DNA from: Streptomyces spongiicola
Lineage (GTDB): Bacteria > Actinomycetota > Actinomycetes > Streptomycetales > Streptomycetaceae
DNA length: 64,000 nt
Assembly: GCF_003122365.1 (NCBI RefSeq)
Contig: NZ_CP029254.1
Coordinates: 1,317,001-1,381,000 of the forward strand
Direction: 5' to 3'
The notes below the pieces were generated by a model that saw only the letters and a program-made list of their open reading frames with translations, was not told the DNA's origin and did no database searches. The position numbers and the translations under genes were made by a program. Within the stretch, counting starts at the first letter, position 1. Each line of letters starts with the position of its first letter. Shown here piece after piece: positions 9,637 through 17,266 of the stretch.

Positions 9637-10131
9637 TCAGACCACCTGGTGGAGCCAGCGGACCGGGGCGCCCTCGCCCGCGTATCTGAACGGCTCGAGT
9701 TCGTCGTCCCAGGGCTTGCCGAGCAGCTTGGAGATCTCCGCCTCGAGTTCCGTCTCGCCCTGGGCCGAGCGCACCAGGGCCGCGCGAAGGCGGTCCTCAG
9801 GGATGAGGATGTCGCCGTGGATGCCGGTGACGGCGTGGAAGATGCCCAGATCGGGAGTCGCGCTGTAGCGCTCTCCCTCGGCGGAGGTGCAGGGCTCCGC
9901 GGTGACCTCGAAACGCAGCAGCTGCCAGCCGCGCAGCGCGGACGCCAGCTTGGATGCCGTGCCGCTCTCCCCCTGCCAGGAGAACTCGGCTCTCCAGGTG
10001 CCGGGGGACGCGGGCTGGCGGATCCAGTCGAGCTGGACCCGTACGCCGAGCACGCCCGCGACCGCCCATTCGACGTGCGGGCACAGCGCGCGTGGTGCGG
10101 AGTGGACGTAGAGAACGCCGCGTGTCGTCAC
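9637..10131 (-). CDS. DUF3145 family protein
   Basis: 164 residues, from MTTRGVLYVHSAPRALCPHV to RWLHQVV. This is the conserved actinobacterial DUF3145 protein that usually follows the fab operon in Streptomyces; function unknown. No signal peptide or membrane segment. Residues such as EWAVAGVLG and GIHGDILIPEDRLRAAL are characteristic. Convergent with fabF. Confidence 0.9.
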   Translation of the reverse strand: MTTRGVLYVHSAPRALCPHVEWAVAGVLGVRVQLDWIRQPASPGTWRAEFSWQGESGTASKLASALRGWQLLRFEVTAEPCTSAEGERYSATPDLGIFHAVTGIHGDILIPEDRLRAALVRSAQGETELEAEISKLLGKPWDDELEPFRYAGEGAPVRWLHQVV

Positions 10132-10623
10132 CGGGACCTCCAGTGTGGGACGAGGACCACCCTCCCAGCGGCCTCAGTAAACAACATCAGGTACGCACTC
10201 CCCGCAAGAGGCGGGAAGCGGACGACATATGACGTGATGTGACTTACTGGAGCCGGCGAGCCGGGTGCCTCTGGTTCGACGTGGGCAAAGCTACCGTGCG
10301 ACGGGGCCCCGTTGTGTCGGACCGCCCCTCCCGGGCCCCGTACGCGTCCAGCATTCACCCGCCAGGACGCCTTGGGGGAAGGCACACGCGTGAAATCCGG
10401 CGGCACGCCGTCACCGACGCCGCGGCCGGTGGCGATCACCGCGGATCGCGACACGGCCGCGGGATCGGCTCCCCGGTACCGGGGGCGCTGGGATTCGGCA
10501 CGCCAGGGATACGGGGACCCAGGGATACGAAGCCCCGGGGACACGGGACGCCGGGGACACGGGACGCCAGGGATACGGGGGCGGCGTGTCGGTCGGCGGG
10601 TCCCGCCGGCCGTTGCCTCGTCC
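10132..10623. other. Intergenic region with GGGACAC/GGGATAC tandem repeats
   Basis: No supported gene. From about 10489 to 10580 a motif of roughly 17 bp (GACGCCGGGGACACGG and GGGATACGGGG variants) is repeated five or six times. The first 130 bp hold an AT-richer stretch (10190-10250) that should contain the DUF3145 promoter. Confidence 0.6.
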
Positions 10624-10813
10624 AGTGCCGCGTCAGGCAGGGTCTGCCCGTCGGCAGCGGCGCGGAGCGGGGTCCGGCGCGGTGCGGGGTCCGGTGCGGT
10701 GCGGTGCAGGGCGCCGGATCGGCCTCGTAGTCGGCCTGCTCGGCTGGTTCGGCGACGCGGCGAGTCGCCGTGCCGGGCGTCACGACGGGGCGAACGTCGC
10801 CTGACGCGGCACT
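10624..10813. mobile_element. MITE-like inverted-repeat element, copy A
   Basis: 190-bp element with perfect 15-bp terminal inverted repeats, AGTGCCGCGTCAGGC (10624-10638) and GCCTGACGCGGCACT (10799-10813). A second copy, alignable over most of its length by eye, lies at 61773-61951. The interior contains GCGCCGGATCGGCCTCG and GGCGAGTCGCCGTGCCGGGC in both. It encodes nothing convincing. Its right end supplies part of the TAG stop codon of the neighbouring minus-strand gene. Confidence 0.75.
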
Positions 10814-11696
10814 AGGAGCGGGCCTGGTCCTTGCCGAGGTCGTAGGGCCCGGCGGGGCGGCCCTGGTCGCGGCTCGCGTACGGGTCCCGCGCGTCCCGCC
10901 GGTGCGCGTGGGGGGCGGGCTCCGGGTCCGTGTGCCCGGCGTCCTCGTCCTCCCCGTTCCGGTCCTCCACCAGGTCGCGCACCAGGAGCGTGGCGCCCGC
11001 GACCGCACCCGGCATCAGCAGCACGGCGAGGAACGGGACGAGGAAGGCCAGCGCCAGCGGAACGCCGAAGCCGAGAGTGAGCATGCGCCGGCCGCGCAGC
11101 AGCGCGAGACGCTCCCCGAGTTCCATCCGCCGCCGCTGGAGTGCCACGGCGGTGAGTTCCTCGGCGAGGAAGAAGCCGGTGACGCAGAAGCCGAGTACGG
11201 GGACGACGGTCTGGCCGAGGACCGGGACGAACCCGAGCGCGAAGAGCAGCACACCGCAGACCGCGACACGGACCACGATCCGCAGGCTGTCCCGCGCGGA
11301 GATCCACAGCTCGCGCCAGAGCGGCAGCCCGGAGTGCGGGACCTCACCGCCCTCGGCCCGGTCGACGGCCTCGGAGAGCGACTCGTAGAACGGCTGGCCC
11401 ACCAGCAGGGTCACGGCGGTGAAGGTGATCACGGCGAGGAAGAGGCCGAACACCCAGACCAGTGCCGTCAGGAAGCCGCGGAACCCTCCCTGCCACGGCG
11501 ACGACCAGCCGTCCGCGAACGGAGTGGCCCAGCCGACCAGGTCGTCGGCACCGTAGGCGAGCCCGACGAGGGCTCCGGCGTACAGCACGAGGGTGATCAG
11601 CCCGGGCAGCAGTCCGATGCCGAACCACCGGCCGTGTCGGCCGACCCACTGCTGCCCCTTCACCAAGTAGCCGAAGCCCGCACCCAGATCACGCAT
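10812..11696 (-). CDS. EI24 / CysZ-like integral membrane protein
   Basis: 294 residues. Several hydrophobic segments: WFGIGLLPGLITLVLYAGAL, then FLTALVWVFGLFLAVITF, VRVAVCGVLLFALGFVPVLG, and VPLALAFLVPFLAVLLM near the end, followed by a polar, His/Asp/Arg-rich cytosolic tail of about 60 residues. PFYESLSEAVDRAEGGE is typical of the EI24 domain; CysZ members are sulfate permeases, but the role here is unknown. I prefer ATG 11696 (MRDLGAGFGYLVKG) because TATAGGGT lies 9 nt upstream and would give a leaderless mRNA; ATG 11723 is the alternative. Confidence 0.82.
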   Translation of the reverse strand: MRDLGAGFGYLVKGQQWVGRHGRWFGIGLLPGLITLVLYAGALVGLAYGADDLVGWATPFADGWSSPWQGGFRGFLTALVWVFGLFLAVITFTAVTLLVGQPFYESLSEAVDRAEGGEVPHSGLPLWRELWISARDSLRIVVRVAVCGVLLFALGFVPVLGQTVVPVLGFCVTGFFLAEELTAVALQRRRMELGERLALLRGRRMLTLGFGVPLALAFLVPFLAVLLMPGAVAGATLLVRDLVEDRNGEDEDAGHTDPEPAPHAHRRDARDPYASRDQGRPAGPYDLGKDQARS

Positions 11697-11723
11697 GCGC
11701 CACACCCTATACGGGGCCTGCAC

Positions 11724-12140
11724 CCCGGTCGTGGGCGTGTGCGGGCGGGGCCGGGAGCGGTCGCCGGGGCCCGGCGCGCGGACCGGATCACGGCGCCGTG
11801 CATACGCCGTGCATACGCCGTGCGTGCGCGCGGACCGTGCGGGCGCGCCGTGCCTGCACGCCGTGCCTGCACGCCGTGCCTGCGCAACCGGATCGCGGCG
11901 CCGGGGCGCGTCCTCGGGATCGCCGAATGCCCTCGTCCGGCTCGGCGGGCGTCCCCGCCCGGCGTCCGCCCGGGCATGCGGGCCGGTGGCGCGACGAGGG
12001 GCGGCACCCCTGGGATGCCGCCCCTCGTACCCCTATGCGGGTCCCTTGTGTGGGTCCCTGGTATCGGTCCCTTGTGTGGGTCCCTGGTATCGGTTTCTTG
12101 TGCCGGGCACGCGCCGGGCGGACCGGCGGATGCCTCGGAC
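11724..12140. repeat. Tandem repeats between the EI24 gene and the ohr relic
   Basis: About 11798-11885 repeats GCATACGCCGT then GCCGTGCCTGCAC units. 12036-12100 holds a 26-bp unit GGGTCCCTTGTGTGGGTCCC plus TGGTAT, about 2.5 copies. No gene supported. Confidence 0.8.
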
Positions 12141-12565
12141 CGCGGGCTCGACCGTGATGTCGCCGCGGGTGGCCTTGGAGTACGGGCACACCTGGTGGGC
12201 CCTCTCGACCAGCTCACGAGCGGTGGCGGCAGCCACGTTCGGGATGGTCGCGGAGGTCTTCACGATGATGCCGAAGCCTTCTTCGTTCTTGCCGAGGCCG
12301 AACTCGGCGGCGACCGTCGAACCGGAGGCGCCGGGCTCTCCTGGCGGGCGACGACGCGGGAGCGCGTCCTGGAAGCAGGCGCTGTAGGCGGCCGCGAGGA
12401 GCTGCTCCGGGTTGGCGCCGGCGCCGCAGCCGCCCGTCTCCCAGGGCGGATTGGCGACGGCGTCGAGCTTGCCGTCGCCGGTGGCGTCACGGCCGTCCGA
12501 CCGTCACGGCCGTTCTCCGCCGTGGCGACGGCGGTGGGGAGGACGTCGGACTGCCGGATCGGCAT
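12141..12565 (-). pseudogene. ohr: Degraded organic hydroperoxide resistance protein (Ohr)
   Basis: Homology to Ohr/OsmC peroxidases is spread across all three minus-strand frames. MPIRQSDVLPTAVATAENGR is in frame with the ATG at 12565. After a shift, DGKLDAVANPPWETGG and AYSACFQDAL follow (the first resolving Cys region). A second shift gives RVVARQES, and a third gives GASGSTVAAEFGLGKNEEGF, then SATIPNV and ERAHQVCPYSKATRGDIT with the second active-site Cys. So at least three frameshifts, and the natural stop is lost into repeats. Both cysteines survive but no functional product is expected. The normal role would be detoxifying organic peroxides. Confidence 0.88.
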
Positions 12566-12639
12566 GGTTTGCGGGTCCTTCCCGTGCGCCGGGGTTCGCG
12601 CCCGCGACCGCGACGGCGGAGGTAAGCCCCTGGGCTCGT

Positions 12640-13659
12640 CTAGCGGTTGAGCGAGACGACCATCTTGCCGGTGTTCTCGCCGCGCATGAGGCCCAGGAAC
12701 GCCTCGGCACCGTTCTCGATGCCCTCCACGACGGTCTCCTGGTACTTCAGCTCGCCGGAGCGCAGCCAGCCGCCGACATCGCGCACGAACTCGGGCTGCA
12801 TGGCCTCGTGGTCGCTGACCATCATGCCCTGCAGACGCAGCCGCTTGCCGATGACCATGGCGAGGTTGCGCGGGGCCGGGGTGGGCTCGGTCGCGTTGTA
12901 CTGCGCGATCATCCCGCAGAGGGTGACGCGGCCGTGGACGTTGAGCGAGGAGATCGCGGCCTCCAGGTGCTCGCCGCCGACGTTGTCGAAGTACACGTCG
13001 ATACCGTCGGGGGCGGCGGCCTCCAGTTGTTCGGCGACCGGGCCGTTCTTGTAGTTGAAGGCGGCGTCGAAGCCGTACTCCTCGACGAGGAGCCTGACCT
13101 TCTCGTCGGATCCGGCCGAGCCGATGACGCGGGAGGCGCCCTTCAGCTTCGCCATCTGGCCGACCTGGTTGCCGACGGCGCCGGCGGCGCCCGAGACGAA
13201 GACCACGTCGCCCTCCTTGAAGGAGGCGACGTCGAAGAGGCCCGCGTAGGCGGTCATTCCGGGCATGCCGAGCACGCCCAGATAGGCCGAGAGGGGTGCG
13301 ACGGAGCCGTCGACCTTGGTCGCCTGGCGGGCGTCCACCTCGGCGTACTCGCGCCAGCCGAGGAAGTGCAGGACGTGGTCGCCGGGGGCGAAGCCCTCCG
13401 CGCCGGACGCGACGACCTCGCCGACCGCACCGCCCTCCATGGGCTGGTCCAGCTGGAACGGCGGCACATACGACTTCACGTCGTTCATCCGGCCGCGCAT
13501 ATAGGGGTCGACCGAGAAGTGCAGGTTGCGGACGAGGATCCGCCCCTCGCCCGGTTCGGTCACCGGGGCCTCACGCAGGGCGAAGTCGGTCGGCTCCGGC
13601 CAGCCGTGGGGACGGGCGACGAGGTGCCATTCGCGGCTGGTCGCGGGCAGTGCGGGCAT
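12640..13659 (-). CDS. NADP-dependent oxidoreductase (MDR family)
   Basis: 339-residue zinc-free medium-chain reductase, like CurA / leukotriene B4 12-hydroxydehydrogenase-type enal reductases. HFSVDPYMRGRMNDVKSY in the catalytic part and VFVSGAAGAVGNQVGQMAK as the NADPH-binding Rossmann motif are diagnostic; DVYFDNVGGEHLEAA and MLGxM-type segments complete it. Probably reduces reactive alpha,beta-unsaturated carbonyls. Divergent from a MarR regulator across an 88-bp AT-rich gap, so likely under its control. Confidence 0.92.
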   Translation of the reverse strand: MPALPATSREWHLVARPHGWPEPTDFALREAPVTEPGEGRILVRNLHFSVDPYMRGRMNDVKSYVPPFQLDQPMEGGAVGEVVASGAEGFAPGDHVLHFLGWREYAEVDARQATKVDGSVAPLSAYLGVLGMPGMTAYAGLFDVASFKEGDVVFVSGAAGAVGNQVGQMAKLKGASRVIGSAGSDEKVRLLVEEYGFDAAFNYKNGPVAEQLEAAAPDGIDVYFDNVGGEHLEAAISSLNVHGRVTLCGMIAQYNATEPTPAPRNLAMVIGKRLRLQGMMVSDHEAMQPEFVRDVGGWLRSGELKYQETVVEGIENGAEAFLGLMRGENTGKMVVSLNR

Positions 13660-13675
13660 GTGCGGGCCTCCTAGA

Positions 13676-13735
13676 AATGCTTCATATCCTTAAACAATCA
13701 TGCGACTGAATATTTAATATTGTCAAGTAACCGGG
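13676..13735. promoter_or_regulatory. AT-rich divergent promoter/operator between MDR oxidoreductase and marR
   Basis: In a region otherwise above 70% GC this 60-bp stretch is mostly A/T. It holds AATATTTAATATT (13709-13721), two palindromic AATATT boxes one base apart, and CAATCATG nearby. MarR proteins bind such AT-rich dyads; assignment to this MarR is inference. Confidence 0.65.
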
Positions 13736-13747
13736 TATGCTGACGGC

Positions 13748-14188
13748 ATGTCCACCACGCGCACAGACCCGCTGACCCTGGAGGTCGTCGACCTCATCGG
13801 CACCGTCGTGGCGCGCTACCACGAGGAGTACGAGGAAGCCGCGGCCCGCTACCACCTCACCGGCGCGCAGGCCAGGGTGCTCGGGCTGCTGGCCATGGAA
13901 CCCACCGCCATGCGGCGGATCGCCCGGCAGCTGAAGTGCGAGCCGTCGAACGTCACCGGGATCATCGACCGGCTGGAGGGGCGCGGCCTGGTGGAACGCC
14001 GACCGGACCCGGCCGACCGCCGGGTGAAGATAGCGGCGGCCACGGACGAGGGCCACCGGACGGCACGCGGCCTCAGGGACGCCCTGCGCTTCGCGCGCGA
14101 GCCGCTCGCGGAGCTGTCGGCGGAGGAACGCCGCGCCCTGCGGGACCTGCTGAGGCGGATGCTGGGGGACACCGGGGCCGACGGGTAG
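13748..14188 (+). CDS. MarR-family transcriptional regulator
   Basis: 146 residues. Winged helix from about 35 to 105: LTGAQARVLGLLAMEP, then RRIARQLKCEPSNVTGIIDR as the recognition helix, and GLVERRPDPADRRVKI as the wing. Helical ends form the dimer. It faces away from the MDR oxidoreductase, the usual arrangement for a repressor responding to a phenolic or reactive electrophile that induces the neighbouring enzyme. Confidence 0.92.
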   Translation: MSTTRTDPLTLEVVDLIGTVVARYHEEYEEAAARYHLTGAQARVLGLLAMEPTAMRRIARQLKCEPSNVTGIIDRLEGRGLVERRPDPADRRVKIAAATDEGHRTARGLRDALRFAREPLAELSAEERRALRDLLRRMLGDTGADG

Positions 14189-14371
14189 GCCGACGGGTAG
14201 GCCGGCGGCGGCCGGCCGTCGCCGCCATACGCCCCGCCCGGTTCGACGAGGCATCCCCTCCGCCGCGGCGGAGGCGGGTCGGCGGCGGCGCGGTTCCTCG
14301 GCGGGAGTACCGCACCAGGTGCACGCCATGGCCCCGTCGAGGCGTCGGCGGCACAGGCGGCAGCAGTCCAT
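14189..14371 (-). pseudogene. Zinc-ribbon N-terminus (remnant related to the 25.3-kb gene)
   Basis: From ATG 14371 the minus strand reads MDCCRLCRRRLDGAMACTWCG, a CxxC...CxxC zinc ribbon of about 25 residues. Its spacing and flanking residues match the N-terminus of the protein at 25326 (MDYCAPCHRPLNGAVTCPECG). The frame then runs without a stop straight through marR on the opposite strand, so the original C-terminus is gone. Most likely a truncated paralogue; a short functional protein is possible but less likely. Confidence 0.5.
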
Positions 14372-14572
14372 GGCCCCCGGAACGTATGCGGCGATGCGAC
14401 ATCTGAGGTGGGCGCGGCTGTGAGGATCCCGTACGGAGTCCGCGTCTCCTCGGCCCGTCGGCCGGCCGGGACGTACTCGTGCACCTGTCCGTACGACCCC
14501 GTCCCGGACACCGCCCCGAACCCCGTCCCGGACACCGTCCCGGGCGCCACCGGTGAAGGGCACGATGAGGGC

Positions 14573-15130
14573 ATGGACACCTTCGGATCGCGTGCCTTCC
14601 AGCTCGTCCTGCTCCGCCGGATGGCCGACCACCAGCCTGAGCTGGTCGAGGAGGCACGCCGTGAGCTGGGAGCGACGGCCGCCGAGATGCGCGAGGCGAA
14701 CCGCCGCTGGCAGGCGGCCGTCCGCTCCCCGCGCGCACGCGGGGCTCTGTCCCGGTACCGCTCGATGCTCGGTGAGCCCGAGGGCCCGGACCGCCGCAGG
14801 GTCGGCGACCTGGAGTGCGCGGCGCTGCGGTGGCGCCTGCCGCTGTGGCCGGACCTCCGGTTCGAAGTGCTGGCCGGACCGGGCGGAGCCGTCTGGAACG
14901 AATGGCTGGTCCGGGCGCCGGGGGCCGCCGGACCCCGGCTGCGCACGGCCGACGACCTGCGCCCCTGGTGCTGCACGGTCGACGAGGTCGCCGCGGCCTT
15001 CGCCCCGGTACGGCCGATGGAGGGCACCGCTCCCTCACGCCGGCGGCTTGCGTTCGACCTCCCCGACGGGCGGTCATGCGTGGCCGAGTTCACCTGGGGC
15101 CTGCTGCAACGCGTGGCGTACGGCCCCTGA
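14573..15130 (+). CDS. Hypothetical protein
   Basis: 185 residues from ATG 14573 (MDTFGSRAFQLVLLRRMADH). The first 60 residues are helical (QPELVEEARRELGATAAEM); the rest is mixed with several Trp and Cys. The codon pattern is strongly GC3-biased and uninterrupted, so it looks real. No signal peptide, transmembrane segment or domain I recognise. Probably Streptomyces-restricted. Confidence 0.7.
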   Translation: MDTFGSRAFQLVLLRRMADHQPELVEEARRELGATAAEMREANRRWQAAVRSPRARGALSRYRSMLGEPEGPDRRRVGDLECAALRWRLPLWPDLRFEVLAGPGGAVWNEWLVRAPGAAGPRLRTADDLRPWCCTVDEVAAAFAPVRPMEGTAPSRRRLAFDLPDGRSCVAEFTWGLLQRVAYGP

Positions 15131-15530
15131 CACCGATTCCCACACGGCGCCCGGCCCTGCGCCACACCGTGCCCGGCGCGGCACCGTGCCCGTCGCGCCT
15201 GTCTCGCCCGCCTCGCCCGCCTCGCCCGCCTCGCCCGCCTCGCCCGCCTCGCCCAGCACGCCTGTTTCGCCCGCCATGCCCGTTGCGCCCGGGTGGTCCA
15301 CACCCGACCGGCTCGGCCCGGCGCGCGTCGATCACCACCCGTCGATCACCACCCGTCGATCACCACGCATCAATCGCCATACATCGATCACCCCCCGGTG
15401 GTCGCGCCCGCTGCTTGCCTCCGCCCCGGCTGCCTCCTGCGGAACCCACCCCGACCGGCTCATCCCAGCGCGCGTGACGCACCCGGTGATCGCAGGATGC
15501 GAGGAGGGAACCGTCTCGGGAGGACCTGCC
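15131..15530. repeat. Intergenic tandem repeats upstream of mbl
   Basis: 15202-15254 repeats the 9-mer CCTCGCCCG about five times. 15328-15395 repeats a 14-mer CGTCGATCACCACC with decaying copies. The mbl ribosome-binding site (GGGAGGACC) lies at the right edge. No gene seen. Confidence 0.85.
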
Positions 15531-16568
15531 ATGACCGTCAGTCTTGAGCAGTTGCGCCGCTGCCATGTCGCCGTCGATCTGGGCGCGGCGCGGACCCGGG
15601 TCTATGTGAAGGGCGCAGGGCTCGTCGTCGACCAGCCCAGCGTCGTCGCGGTCAACATCCGCAACGGCGCCCTCATCGCCGTCGGTGAGTTCGCCGAGCA
15701 GATGACCGGCCGTACCCCCGACTACATCAGGGTGATGCGCCCGGTCACCGGCGGCACCGTCGTCGACATCGACATGGCCCAGCGCATGCTCCGCCATCTG
15801 CTCGGCGAGAAGCTCCGCCGGCAACTGCGCCGCAAGCCCCGGCTGCGCGCCGCCGCCTGTACTCCGCACGAGGCCGACCCCCTCGCCCAGCGCGCCACCG
15901 TGGAGACCCTGGTGGGACTGGGCGCGCGCCGGGTGGAGCTGGTCGACACACTGATCGCCGCGGCCGTGGGCTGCGGACTCCCGGTGGAGCAGCCGACCGC
16001 CACGATGATCATGATGTGCGGTGCGGCCACCACGCAGGTCGCCGTCCTTTCCCTCGGTTCCATCGTCACCGCGGCCCGTATCCCGGTCGGGGGTGAGGCT
16101 GTGGACCACGCCGTCATCCAGCACCTGCGCCACCAGCACGAACTGATGCTGCCCAGCCAGTCCGTACGCCCCCTCCAGATCGCGCTCAGCGAGAACGGCC
16201 TCACCCTCCAGGGCCCCTCCACCACCGAGATCCACGGCCGGGACGTGGCGACCGGGCTGGCGCGCTCCGTACGGGTCGACACCGCGGCGGTGCGGGACGC
16301 CATCCACACACCGCTGACCGCGGTGCTCGACGGCATCGGAAGGATCCTGCGCGACTGCCCGCCCGACCTGGTCGCCGATCTCGCCGACCGCGGGATCATG
16401 ATGGTCGGCGGCAGCGCGCTGCTGCCCGGACTCGACCAGATGCTGCGGGACGCTACCGGTATGCCGGTCCACATCGCCGAACGGCCCGATGTGTGCGCGG
16501 TGCAGGGGCTCGGGGAGATGATGGAGGGCAACGTCGCCTCGATGGTCCTCTCCCCGCTCACCACCTGA
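15531..16568 (+). CDS. mbl: MreB/Mbl-like actin family protein
   Basis: 345 residues, actin/Hsp70-fold ATPase of the MreB family. Visible motifs are AVDLGAARTRVYVKG (phosphate-1), RPVTGGTVVDIDMAQRML, MMCGAATTQVAVLSLG (phosphate-2 region, with Cys-Gly-Ala-Ala in place of the more usual D-x-G-G-G), and IMMVGGSALLPGLDQML (adenosine). The phosphate-2 deviation fits a divergent Mbl as known in Streptomyces, where MreB/Mbl act in spore-wall synthesis rather than rod shape. A monocistronic start at ATG 15531 after GGGAGGACC is supported; the upstream open frame runs through repeats. Confidence 0.85.
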   Translation: MTVSLEQLRRCHVAVDLGAARTRVYVKGAGLVVDQPSVVAVNIRNGALIAVGEFAEQMTGRTPDYIRVMRPVTGGTVVDIDMAQRMLRHLLGEKLRRQLRRKPRLRAAACTPHEADPLAQRATVETLVGLGARRVELVDTLIAAAVGCGLPVEQPTATMIMMCGAATTQVAVLSLGSIVTAARIPVGGEAVDHAVIQHLRHQHELMLPSQSVRPLQIALSENGLTLQGPSTTEIHGRDVATGLARSVRVDTAAVRDAIHTPLTAVLDGIGRILRDCPPDLVADLADRGIMMVGGSALLPGLDQMLRDATGMPVHIAERPDVCAVQGLGEMMEGNVASMVLSPLTT

Positions 16569-17266
16569 CACTCCGACTCGCCCCCGGACCGGAGTGCGCA
16601 CGACGGCCACTCGCCGGACGGCCCGCGCCCGAACGCCCGCGCCCGAACGCCCGTGCCCGAAGGCCAAGGTCAGGGCGGGTGACCACGTGCCGGGGCAACA
16701 CATGCCCGAACCACACATGCCGCAACGACACGTGCCCGAACCACATGCGCCGAACGCAGCCGCCGACAGGCACGTGCCGCAAGGCTCCGATGCCGGCACG
16801 CCAAGGGCCACTGAGTCGGGTACCGCTGCGGCAGGTGCCACCGGCCCAGGTACCGGACAGCCCGTGGACACCTGGACACCCGCCGGGGGCGCGAAATTCC
16901 AGTGGGATGCGAGGTTCCGGTGGGACAGAGGTTCCGGTGGGACAGAGGTTCCGGTGGGACAGGGGTTCCGCCGGAGACCGGGAGTGCCGCCGGCTATGGG
17001 CATACCGCCGGGTCGGGAGGTCGCCCGGAAGCGGCCCGTGGGCAGGGGTACTGCCGGAGGCCGCGAGCCTGTTGGATGCAGGGGATACCGACGGGGGTGG
17101 CACCGGATCGGTTCGGACGGGGAGCACTCTCCGTCCTGCCGGGCCGCACACGGCGGCCCCGGGCCCGAACTCTGTTACGTACGGGTAGGCCCATCACGGG
17201 GAGAATGGCGGGACGACGGGCGCCCGCGACCCGGCCCGTGCGGAAGCGACTTGAGGAGGACGACCG
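16569..17266. repeat. Repeat-rich gap between mbl and matB
   Basis: 16629-16660: GCGCCCGAACGCCC repeated. 16690-16760: CATGCCC/CGAACCACA imperfect copies. 16917-16970: GGTTCCGGTGGGACAGA, three copies. The sequence GTTACGTACGGGTAGG near 17174 and GAGGAGGACGACCG before the matB GTG are the only gene-related signals. No gene supported. Confidence 0.8.
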
